64,000 nt of DNA from NCBI GenBank assembly GCA_024509875.1, contig JAMPIV010017762.1, forward strand, positions 1-64,000, written 5' to 3'. Numbering within the stretch: the first letter of the stretch is position 1; every line of letters begins with the position of its first letter. The stretch is from Oreohelix idahoensis (taxonomy: Eukaryota; Mollusca; Gastropoda; Stylommatophora; Oreohelicidae). Shown here one piece after another: positions 1 through 9,406 of this stretch. Made by a program: the position numbers and the translations under genes. The notes beneath the pieces are model-generated. The model was not told the origin of the DNA. It made no database searches and was given only the letters and a program-made list of their open reading frames with translations.

Positions 1-390
1 GGGAGCAGCGCTGGTGTAATGTTTACCACACTGCGCTAGCGATCAGGTGTTCAAGGAAATGAAAATGGTGAGGATGACAAGGAAAGACCTTGAACTGATG
101 GTACACAACAGGCGAACATAGCATGTGTTCGTGGAAGGCCTATGCTCCTTGGAGAGCTAAAGGGTATTGATTGATTGTTTGAATTATTTGTTACAGTGAC
201 AGAGTTTGATCATAGGATGAGCAGAATAAACAACACTGAAGCACAAACTTGAAGATTTCTGTTTTATTTTTGTTGTGACATTGAAATGAGCAAAGTGTTT
301 ACAATTATTAAATATAGGCAGATTTATCTCAAGTTTTGAACCACGCTCAGTATCTTTCTTTATTTATATCTTTTATTTATAGAATTCTGT

Positions 391-635
391 CTGATTGGCA
401 GAGTGGTTAGAGCGCTGGTCTAACGTCAGAGGTGCCGGGTTTATTCACGGTATCGACATGCTTCAGTGTACCCAGCTGTAAATGGGTACCTGGCTTTGCA
501 CTTGAGTTAGGAAGGAAAAGGCAGTGAGGAGGAAGGAAATTGGGGACCCCACCTCTTGAAGCTGGACCTAGTATAGTGAAGTCTCTAACACTTCATTCCT
601 TTACAGCAGTATCTGCTATGAGACTACCTTGACCT
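391..635 (+). repeat. tRNA-derived SINE in unit 1
   Basis: An internal pol III promoter is visible: box A-like TGGCAGAGTGG at 396-406 and a degraded box B-like GGGTTTATTCAC at 437-448 (units 2-4 have the better GGGTTTGATTCA). A body with a short inverted repeat (gtacccagctgtaaatgggtac) follows. The right end is set where the body gives way to T-rich spacer and is approximate. The copy was present before amplification because every unit has it at the same place. Confidence 0.65.
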
Positions 636-867
636 TTTATTTTTGGTTTGGTTTTAAGGACTATCTTCATTGTACACTGACTACAGCATCAGTGTCCGAT
701 CTCCTTCCTTAGATTACACAAGGAGGATCTCAGCACAGTGCACCAACTCCGTAGCACCGACGAGAATCCCATGTATGTATAAAGAAATCACACATTCTAT
801 AAATATTTTTGTGGTGGGTAGGTTTCTAATTTTTAAATTTTGCCAGGGCAGCGGCCTTATGGCCTAC

Positions 868-985
868 TCTTTTCAATGTCCAACTGTCGTGTGGTTTTTA
901 ATGTCCATCTGTCGTATGATTTTTCAATGTCCATCTGTCCTGTGATCTTCAATGTCCAACCCACATGTGATTTTCAATGTTGTCA
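868..985 (+). repeat. 25-bp minisatellite, unit 1 (about 4 diverged copies)
   Basis: Period of about 25 bases with core caatgtccatctgtcgtgtg. Unit 1 has four imperfect copies; the homologous positions in units 2, 3 and 4 have five, four and five. Copy number differs between otherwise near-identical units. Confidence 0.8.
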
Positions 986-1135
986 ACTTGCACACGGGAC
1001 CTTCTATGTTTTTGCCCTTATCAGAGAAGGTAGGCACCCGATCAGGGGGGAGTATGACGTCATTTAGACCACTGGTTCTGAAAAAAACAAAATGTCCATA
1101 AATTATATTCCCTCTACTGGGAATCATGCCCAGTA

Positions 1136-1909
1136 CAAGGCCGGCTCAACCGACGGTGCAACTCGGGCATTTGCACGGGGCGGCAAGCTTTGGGGGGCGG
1201 CAAAATGTTTTCTACTTATTTTTACAATCCCGCGAAATATGATGCCTTTGTACATCTCTGGGAGAATGTTTTCTTGTGGCCAGAGATCACGTGATATACA
1301 CTGTCTTGGAAATCCCAGTCAGATCAGTAAGCAGTTTCCAACAATTCTTAATATGATGCAGCTTATTCAATTCAACTAATGACAATCTCGCGTGACCCAG
1401 ATTAGCCAATCATAGGCTACTTAAGTACTGATTTTATTTATCGACCGTTCTATGTTGGCGGCTCGAACGTTTCACTTGTTTTCGAGTGTGTATTCAAGGA
1501 AGTTGATTTTGTTCAGTGTTAGTGTGCTAAGTGTTACAGAGATAAATACGTTTTTTAAACGTTTTATGGAAATTAGTACAGTGCTTCATCGTCCTTTCAT
1601 TACTAAATAATTCATTTATTGTAGGGTTTATTTAAAACAGTTTTAATATTCAAATAGATATAATGTCCGATAAAAGAAAAAAAAAAACTAGCAGGTGCCG
1701 AATATCGGAAACGGAAACAGGAAAAAGAACGCGATATTCAAAAACATAGCGGGGCTTTACATAAATACCAGTATCTAGAAACTGAAACAGCTAATGTAGG
1801 ACAGAAGAAAATAAGCAAATGTACCGAAACAAATGATTCTGAGCTCATGGCAACAACTTCTAACTCGGACCGCAGTAATGTAGATATTACTAACCATGTC
1901 GAAAATACT
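1136..1909 (+). mobile_element. hAT-1 transposon 5' end, unit 1
   Basis: From caaggccggctcaacc onward this matches the hAT-1 copy at 60871-62058, which starts cagggccggctcaacc. It includes the 5' UTR and the first codons of a transposase beginning MSDKRKKK near 1663. An extra A in the long A-run shifts the frame in this unit. Homology stops at the junction with the L1-like sequence, about 1909. The transposon has no right end here. Confidence 0.75.
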
Positions 1910-1913
1910 ATAG

Positions 1914-4253
1914 GTTTCAGGGCGCCCTACTACGGACAAAACTGAACACAATCACACAAGAAACACCCAGTAAACAATACATGGCAATAGAAAAAAAACA
2001 TACAACGCTGCAGACAGATAGGGCAAATAGTAGACCTAAACGGAACCACACAGACAGAAACACAAAACATAGTACAGGCTTTTGAAGATTACTACAGAAA
2101 CCTGTACACAGAAGAAAACGTCCAGTCACACATACAAGACACATTTATGCACTTTACAAAGAAACTATCAGATGACGACAAAGCAAAGGTCTAGATGCCG
2201 AGCTGACCACTTACAGACATAAACACTCGCAATAAACCATATGCAAAAAAGACAAATCACCAGGGCCAGACGGACTCACAGCAGAATTTTATCAACACTT
2301 TGTTCCCATCTTAAGCCCCCTTCTATTAAAAGTATACACAGAAGCTTTCGGGAACAAAGAACTCCCGCCAAGCTTGAACATGTCATACATCACTCTCATA
2401 CCCAAAGGCAACTCAGACAAAACACTCCTTAAAAACTACAGACCTATATCTCTCCTAAACGTAGACTACAAAATTTTAACAAAAACGCTAACAAACAAAC
2501 TAAAACCATTCTTGACCAAACTCGTACACGAAGACCAGCAGTGTAGCGTTCAACACAGAAATATTCACCAGCACACACATTTCTTCAGAGACATAATCAA
2601 CTACACACACGAGAAGGATTGTCAGTCGTCATTCCTATCTCTCGATCAAGAGAAAGCTTTTGATCGAATATCACACTCATACCTTCACAAAACATTGCTA
2701 CATTGCAATATAGGTGGACATTTTAGGAAATGGATTGAAATCCTTTACGCGAAGTCCGAAAGCAAGGTTTTGGTAAATCACACTTTTACCAACACTTTCA
2801 GGTTAACGCGATCCGTCAGGCAGGGGTGTCCTCTCTCCCTCCTACTCTACGTTCTAGCACTAGAACCCATGCTGGAAAAAATTAGAAAGGACAGCTCTAT
2901 TAAGGGCACCTTTATACCAGGGAAAGGCGAGCAAAAGTTGATTGCTTACGCAGACGACACCACCTTTTTCCCACCAAATGACAAGTCTATTGCAAACATT
3001 CTAAACACATTCACAGATTTTAGTAAAGGTAGCGGAGCTAAAGTCAACGTACAGAAATCAACTATAATGGGCATAGGCAAATGAAAAACAAAACAGACTT
3101 TCCATTTGGGCTTGTACAAACAAACAACATCAAAATCTACGGCATCACTTTTCCTTCACACCCAATCCACACACACAAAGACACATGGCAGAACCTAACA
3201 TCACGAATAACATACATGCTACATAGATACAAATTCAAAACCACAACAATTTTTGGACGAAGCACGTCTGTAAACACTTATGTCATTTCCAAATTATTAT
3301 ACGTAGCCACAGTTTTGGACCCTCCGAAACAGACCATTACAGACATAAACAAACAGATCAGAAGATTTATTTTTAGTCGTACAATCTACAGCATAAAACA
3401 TAAGACACTCATACAAGAAAAGAAACAGAGAGGGATTGCACTCCAGGACATACAGACACAGATCCAAGCACTAAGAATCAAACACGTAGGGAGCATCATC
3501 AAATATCCAGAGCAACACGCGCTAGCACACTATTACATGGGGCTTAGACTCACCAGACTGAGACCACTAAACAACTCAATGCCGCACCATTTCGGCCCAC
3601 TACCATCATTTTACAAGTCATGCATACAAGCTATTCACGGACACGACAACTTAATTTACCAGAAAACAAATGCAATTTACAAACACTTAGTCAAACTACA
3701 AGCACCCCCAGTACACCTCAGAATTAAAAGAGGACAGAAATATTTCAAGACAAATTATACTGACACTTTCACAAACTTACATAACCCTCACATCACTGCC
3801 AAGGCAAAAGAAGTTACCTTTAGACTCCTATACAACATTACACCCACAAAAGAACGACAAACCCACAGATCCAAGCAAACATCACAGTGTCAGCTGTGCA
3901 AAACACGCATACAAGAAACTGAAGACCATATTTACTACACATGCAATACAGTCATACCCATGAGGAAAGCATTGCAAGATATAATTGCTTCACACACAGG
4001 ACGACTTGTAGACACTTACAGAGCATTTTTTTTTAATGCGCTCTCAAAAACAACACCACTCATACAAACAAAACTTCTCATTTTATTGTCTCAATATAGA
4101 TATCTCATTTGGACTTTTCGCAACTTAGCAATGTTCAAATACCGTCTTTTTAATTCGCAGATGCTTTTAAATGTTTTTCTGCAAAAGGTACTGTCTATTT
4201 CACCCGATTTTAATGTACAGCGGAGCAACACTCCTCCGCTCTCTCCATCTTAA
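1914..4253 (+). pseudogene. L1/Tx1-like reverse transcriptase, unit 1 (broken)
   Basis: This is the reverse transcriptase half of a LINE ORF2, which copies element RNA into DNA at the target. From 2374 an open stretch carries the FLSLDQEKAFDR block, QGCPLS and YADD, the expected catalytic motifs. At 3081-3084 the frame ends in TGA and reading continues in another frame to 4253, through the thumb/C-terminal region and a terminal cysteine-histidine motif (CQLCKTR...DHIYYTC). The part before 2374 is scrambled by many single-base indels relative to unit 2 (extra bases near 1990, 2182, 2187, 2210, 2222 and 2247). The shared TGA/ATGA break also occurs in units 2 and 3. Not functional. Confidence 0.85.
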
Positions 4254-5868
4254 GTACGGGCTAGCCTCTTGAAAGGCGACTCAGAAGCGTGTTCAACTGT
4301 TACTAAGTTGAAGCCTGCACGACTGAGAACAAAGCAATCCGTAACACATACCGACCTTCCTCCTACCCGGGGCCTTCAGTAGTGTCTCTCCCGCCCCCTT
4401 CTGCCTGTCTTCTTGATGCGTTTTCCAACGCTATTCCTAACCTGGGGTCTTTCATAACGCTCTATTCCCCCCGCACCGCTTATTGTATTGTTGAAGTGAA
4501 TTTAATTTGTGAATGCATGTGTAAAAAATTACTAGTGAATGCGCGCGTTTTTTTTATTTTTTATATACCATGTACTTTTATTATAAATTGTTTGAAAAAT
4601 GTACATCAATTTTTACATGAATATAAATATGTTTTCAACTTTGGAATTTCCCCCCCCCCCCCCCTTATTTCACCTTGAAATTATTAATGGACACCGCCAA
4701 ATTGACATGAATGTACAGAAATGCTCAACTTTAGTAGTTACGTTCCTCACCTTGTATTTACAGTTTATGAATGTATTTTATTGTATGTTATAAATTGAAC
4801 ATGTTTGGGAATTTCAAATTGAATATTCTCTAGGGAACATGATTACAAACTACCCTTGTATCTTTTCTCGAAATGCCGGTGTGCCTAGCGCCTTTATGGC
4901 TCAAGGCTGTATGCGTAATGCAGCACACATTTGGCCACTATACTTTCAACCCGGGGGCTCTCATTATCTCGCCCAGACAAAATTTTCCATTGCCCTTTGC
5001 CCTGTCAGCCAGGCTATCCACTGAAGTTACTTCAGAATGCAACCACCATTAGTCACCTGTTCCGACATGCCGAGGGTGAAAGTAGACCATATTTCTTCCA
5101 TGTATTTCCAGTCACCTCCCATGTACGACACTATATTTACAATAGACAAGATGTGATGTTTTATTTGAGACACTTTGATAAATGCACTTGATAGAATGAA
5201 TAAATGTCATTATAAAATGGGAAAAAAGAGAAAAAATTATGAAGAAAAGACTTGAAACCTGTTAAAAATTTTAATATGCATAGTGTGTTTTGTGTTTCGC
5301 CTACGGAAACAAAGAAATGTTTCAAGAATCTAATTTGTTTGACACATGTACCAACAACGTCAATTCAATTCCCCACCCCCTTTTTTTTTCTTTCTTTCCC
5401 CCACCTTTTTAGTAATATACATGCCCCACAGGATCTTTTGTTGTCTGGTTTTTAAGATAACCCTTTAGGTATTCGTAAATTTCCTTGTGGAAGTATGTCT
5501 GGCTTTTTTGTAAGGTCCATTTTTCTTATCACGACAATGCATCCAATGAGTCGAAAATTTTTGTACATGTTGAAATGCTAATATGGTTTCTACACCGCAC
5601 TGAATACGGGTAAACATAACTCCCGTCCCTATCTTTGAGACAGTGCCTGCTAAGCCTTCGTGGCTACTCAGCAGAGCACGCCGAACGGTTGCACATCATC
5701 TGAAACCTGCCCACATTCGGAGGTAAACACGTTTTGTGTAAACATAATGACCATCCATTTAAACTGGGCCTTTTTCAGGCAACATAGTATCCGAGCACCT
5801 GCTAGTACCGGCTTAGCCCGGAACACAGCCATACCTTCTGCCTGTGTGTGTGTGTGCAGGCGACCCCT
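4254..5868 (+). other. 3' tail of the L1/Tx1-like element, unit 1, first part
   Basis: No gene seen. It holds a C homopolymer near 4650-4666, an AT-rich central part, a second C/T-rich tract near 5374-5405 and a (TG)n tract at about 5843-5856. The region is nearly identical at the matching positions of units 2 and 3. Short ORFs here are not conserved in frame between units and look like chance. Confidence 0.7.
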
Positions 5869-6969
5869 GTGATAGGAAACTCTTTACAGAGCGATACAAC
5901 AGGAAGCAATCTGATCATCAGAAGAAGTCCCCCCGTCCGACAAGTGTTTCGGCCCTATATACTCCTTTACACTCTAAGGGGGGCGGGCCCACTTGGGTCA
6001 TGACTCCCAAGCGTCTCAGCTTCCTGTTGTCTTGCATCGAAAATGAACCCATTTCACTTATGGTAGCAACTTTAAATTCCACAACTCCGCCAGCCGTGGA
6101 GGCAATTGTGAAAGTAACAAAGAGAAGACAAATTATTCCGTTCGTTCCGTCGCACACACACTGAGACACCAGCGCGAAGTCAACGAGTCGCCACTGCGCG
6201 TTCCCCACTGGACTTTTGATACTGACACCCCTTATAGTATACACCGCTTGTCACCCCTGAGTCGCAGCCCGTTCACTAGTCCACCACAAACCTCAGCGTA
6301 TTGTGGGCTGAGAAAAATTCCTGGTGTTTTCTGTACCGCAGCGTTTATTGTTACGATCTCCATTCCCCATTGCGGTTGTTCCACAGCCAGCCTGATGCCT
6401 TTTCGGCAGTTTCACTAAGCCTCTTCAGGGCCCTTGTTCTCGACTGTCCCCTCAGCCCCAACAGTTTCAATAGATCATACACTGATGCAGCCACAAGCCC
6501 TCTTGCGCCCACTTCAACAGCCATGACCCTTGCAGTGAACCCATCGTGTCTCAGATCCGCGGCCAGATCACTATACTTGGCCGCTTTGAACGAATGTTGC
6601 TCATCTAATCTGGGTTCAAATGGCACGGTCAGTTCAATCAGTATGACCTGAAGCGTTGCTGCAGAATGAAGCACTATATCCCCGTCCTCGCGATTTTCGG
6701 ATACTCTCTGGATATGCCCCTCGTCCAGGTAGGTCTACCGCCATCTCCCAATCATTTGCACAATCAAGAAGAGATGGTAAACTGCTACCAGGTTTATTCG
6801 GTTTGGGGTGTGCTGACTTTCCTGCCCTCAGAAAGTATGTGTTTGCGGTGTCTGGCCGGACTTTGCTATTCGCCTTCATTCTTGCCAGATCTATTGTCGC
6901 AGCAAGCTCATTTAGCACTTTGTTATGGCGCCAAGTGTATCGCCCTTGCCCTAATGACACCTTACACGC
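5869..6969 (-). mobile_element. 5'-truncated RLE-type-like retroelement fragment inserted in unit 1
   Basis: Comparison with the uninterrupted sequence in unit 3 (35256-35290) shows an extra block of about 1.1 kb here, between gcgacccc and ttataaaatcc. The coding remnant runs on the minus strand, with its C-terminal end at 6351 and about 480 bases of 3' sequence to 5869. The upstream part is missing at the right edge. No clear target duplication is seen, and a 7-base deletion (attaagc) lies just beyond the right edge. Confidence 0.7.
6351..6960 (-). pseudogene. C-terminal domain of an RLE-type-like retroelement protein, frameshifted
   Basis: Two minus-strand frames join into one domain. The first (6960 to about 6675) contains GRYTWRHNKVL and FLRAG...VDL. 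The second (6674-6351) contains IELTVPFEPRLDEQ, a K..KY motif, VMAVEVGARGL and ends in SGWLWNNRNGEW. From memory, this run of motifs is a conserved C-terminal block in retroelement proteins of fish and invertebrates. The D...ELTVP...K..KY spacing resembles a PD-(D/E)XK nuclease of the R2-like type, but that assignment is inference. A frameshift near 6674 and missing upstream sequence make it a relic. Confidence 0.65.
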
Positions 6970-7205
6970 TTATAAAATCCATGTGTACAAACGTACCTGC
7001 GGGTAAAAGGAATTTCTTATAGTGCCACGTAATTTTTCATTTAAGTTATCTCTAATGTTTTAACTGCTGTAACATACACATGTCCTGTAAAATTAATTGA
7101 AAGTTCTTATTTTGCAATGTAATTTCATTCTTACTTGTTGTAAAATGTACACTGATTTGTAAAATTGCAAAGAAATGAAAATAAAGTTCACTTTAAAAAA
7201 AAAAA
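6970..7205 (+). other. 3' tail of the L1/Tx1-like element, unit 1, second part, with poly(A)
   Basis: Continuation of the 3' tail after the RLE-type-like insertion. AATAAA at 7179-7184 is followed by cactttaaaa and an A-run. This is the mature 3' end of the retrotransposon, immediately followed by non-element spacer (cgaaactttttttgacgg). Confidence 0.75.
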
Positions 7206-7813
7206 CGAAACTTTTTTTGACGGCGTATTTGCCTTACATAAATGTTTATATAAATAAGAACGTATCTGTCACGAAATAAAATAATACCGTAGTGCAAGTC
7301 GGCTTTAGTGTGAATCGTTTTAGGAAGGTTTAACTATTCTTTGGTTTTAATTGTACTATTGCGTTGAGGTGTGCTTCTAAAGTGCATTCTGAAGAGAGTG
7401 GTACCAGTTTTAAGTGGAGCATAGGGAGCAGCGCTGGTGTAATGTTTACCACACTGCGCTAGCGATCATGTGTTCAAGGAAATGAAAATGGTGAGGATGA
7501 CAAGGAAAGACCTTGAACTGATGGTACGCAACAGGAGGACATAGCATGTGTTCGTGGAAGGCCTATGCTCCTTGGAGAGCTAAAGGGTATTGATTGATTG
7601 TTTGAATTATTTGTTACAGTGACAGAGTTTGATCATAGGATGAGCAGAATAAACAACACTGAAGCACAAACTTGAAGATTTCTGTTTTATTTTTGTTGTG
7701 ACATTGAAATGAGCAAAGTGTTTACAATTATTAAATATAGGCAGATTCATCTCAAGTTTTGAACCACGCTCAGTATCTTTCTTTATTTATATCTTTTATT
7801 TATAGAATTCTGT

Positions 7814-8060
7814 CTGATTGGCAGAGTTGGTTAGAGCGCTAGTGGTCAGAGGTGCCGGGTTTGATTCATGGTATCGACATGCTTCAGTGTACCCAGCTGT
7901 AAATGGGTACCTGGCTTTGCACTTGAGTTAGGAAGGAAAAGGCAGTGAGGAGGAAGGAAATTGGCGACCCCGCCTCTTGAAGCTGGACCTAGTATAGTGA
8001 AGTCTCTAACACTTCATTCCCCTACAGCAGTATCTGCTATGAGACTACCTTGACCTTTTA
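7814..8060 (+). repeat. tRNA-derived SINE in unit 2
   Basis: Box A region ggcagagttggttagagcgct and box B GGGTTTGATTCA are better preserved than in unit 1. It has the same body and position within the unit. Confidence 0.65.
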
Positions 8061-8290
8061 TTTTTGGTTTGGTTTTAAGGACTATCTTTATTGTACACTG
8101 ACTACTGCATCAGTGTCCGATCTCCTTCCTTAGATTACACAAGGAGGATCTCAGCACAGTGCACCAACTCCGTAGCACCGACGAGAATCCCATGTATGTA
8201 TAAAGAAATCACACATTCTATAAATATTTTTGTGGTGGGTAAATTTCTAATTTTTAATTTTTGCCATGGATACGGCCTTATGGCCTACTC

Positions 8291-8425
8291 TTTTCAATGT
8301 CCAACTGTCGTGTGATTTTCAATGTCCATCTGTCGTGTGATTTTCAATGTCCATCTGTCGTGTGATTTTCAATGTCCATCTGTCGTGTGATTTTCAATGT
8401 CCATCTGTCGTGTGATTTTCAATGT
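8291..8425 (+). repeat. 25-bp minisatellite, unit 2 (5 copies)
   Basis: Five near-perfect copies of the 25-base period, the first with ccaactg instead of ccatctg, ending where aatgtggtcaac begins. Confidence 0.88.
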
Positions 8426-8597
8426 GGTCAACTTGCACACGGGACCTCCTATGTTTTTGCCCTTATCAGAGAAGGTAGGCACCCGATCTCACTATCAAGG
8501 ACATCAGGGGGGAGTATGACGTCATTTGGACCACTGGTTCTGAAAAAAACAAAATGTCCATAAATTATATTCCCTCTACTGGGAATCATGCCCAGTA

Positions 8598-9369
8598 CAA
8601 GGCCGGCTCAACCGACGGTGCAACTCGGGCATTTGCACGGGGCGGCAAGCTTTGGGGGGCGGCAAAATGTTTTCTACTTATTTTTACAATCCCGCGAAAT
8701 ATGATGCCTTTGTACATCTCTGGGAGAATGTTTTCTTGTGGCCAGAGATCACGTGATATACACTGTCTTGGAAATCCCAGTCAGATCAGTAAGCAGTTTC
8801 CAACAATTCTTAATATGATGCAGCTTATTCAATTCAACTAATGACAATCTCGCGTGACCCAGATTAGCCAATCATAGGCTACTTAAGTACTGATTTTATT
8901 TATCGACCGTTCTATGTTGGCGGCTCGAACGTTTCACTTGTTTTCGAGTGTGTATTCAAGGAAGTTGATTTTGTTCAGTGTTAGTGTGCTAAGTGTTACA
9001 GAGATAAATAAGTTTTTTAAACGTTTTATGGAAATTAGTACAGTGCTTCATCGTCCTTTCATTACTAAATAATTCATTTATTGTAGGGTTTATTTAAAAC
9101 AGTTTTAATATTCAAATAGATATAATGTCCGATAAAAGAAAAAAAAAACTAGCAGGTGCCGAATATCGGAAACGGAAACAGGAAAAAGAACGCGATATTC
9201 AAAAACATAGCGGGGCTTTACATAAATACCAGTATCTAGAAACTGAAACAGCTAATGTAGGACAGAAGAAAATAAGCAAATGTACCGAAACAAATGATTC
9301 TGAGCTCATGGCAACAACTTCTAACTCGGACCGCAGTAATGTAGATATTACTAACCATGTCGAAAATAC
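8598..9369 (+). mobile_element. hAT-1 transposon 5' end, unit 2
   Basis: Starts caaggccggctcaacc. It contains the hAT-1 5' UTR and the N-terminal codons of its transposase, then stops at the L1-like junction. Confidence 0.77.
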
Positions 9370-9406
9370 TATAGGTTTCAGGGCGCCCTACTACGGACAA
9401 AACTGA
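9125..9406 (+). pseudogene. hAT-1 transposase N-terminus fused to LINE sequence
   Basis: The ORF begins MSDKRKKKLAGAEYRKRKQ, the lysine-rich N-terminus seen in hAT-1 at 61409. It runs about 80 codons in hAT sequence and then about ten codons in L1-like DNA read in the wrong frame. The zinc-binding and catalytic parts of a transposase are absent. An identical 93-residue ORF occurs in unit 3, which reflects array copying rather than selection. Confidence 0.7.

Larger units (their letters stand above)
1910..7205 (+). mobile_element. 5'-truncated L1/Tx1-like non-LTR retrotransposon, unit 1
   Basis: The element starts inside the region between endonuclease and reverse transcriptase, so the endonuclease and ORF1 are absent. 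It contains the reverse transcriptase, the C-terminal cysteine motif and a 3' tail with AATAAA at 7179-7184 and a poly(A) run at 7195-7205. An unrelated 1.1-kb insertion sits at 5869-6969. I found no target duplication around it. The same truncation and the same hAT-1 junction occur in units 2 and 3, so this is one ancestral insertion or recombination product copied with the array. Confidence 0.8.
1..7423 (+). repeat. Tandem composite unit 1 (about 6.32 kb plus a 1.1-kb insertion)
   Basis: The sequence beginning at position 1 (gggagcagcgctggtg) recurs at 7424, 20302 and 35723, each time preceded by the same spacer end (taagtggagcata). Removing the 1.1-kb insertion at 5869-6969 leaves about 6322 bases, close to units 2 and 3 after removal of theirs (about 6365 and 6354). 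Order inside: spacer 1-390, SINE, region 636-867 with no recognised gene, 25-bp minisatellite, hAT-1 5' end, truncated L1/Tx1-like LINE, and spacer 7206-7423. The array may continue to the left of the window. This is the most diverged of the three complete units. Confidence 0.93.

Noticed and set aside
391..460. tRNA gene
   Set aside because: A and B box-like motifs are present, but the acceptor stem and cloverleaf do not form and a SINE body follows.
868..985. CRISPR-like array
   Set aside because: The 25-base units are contiguous, without unique spacers, and the context is animal transposon DNA; it is a minisatellite.
1917..2144. Hydrophobic Cys-rich minus-strand ORF repeated in each unit
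   Set aside because: It is the reverse complement of reverse transcriptase coding sequence; its recurrence reflects unit copying.
9125..9406. Functional hAT-LINE fusion protein
   Set aside because: The LINE part is read out of frame and only about ten codons long; identity with unit 3 is explained by recent duplication.
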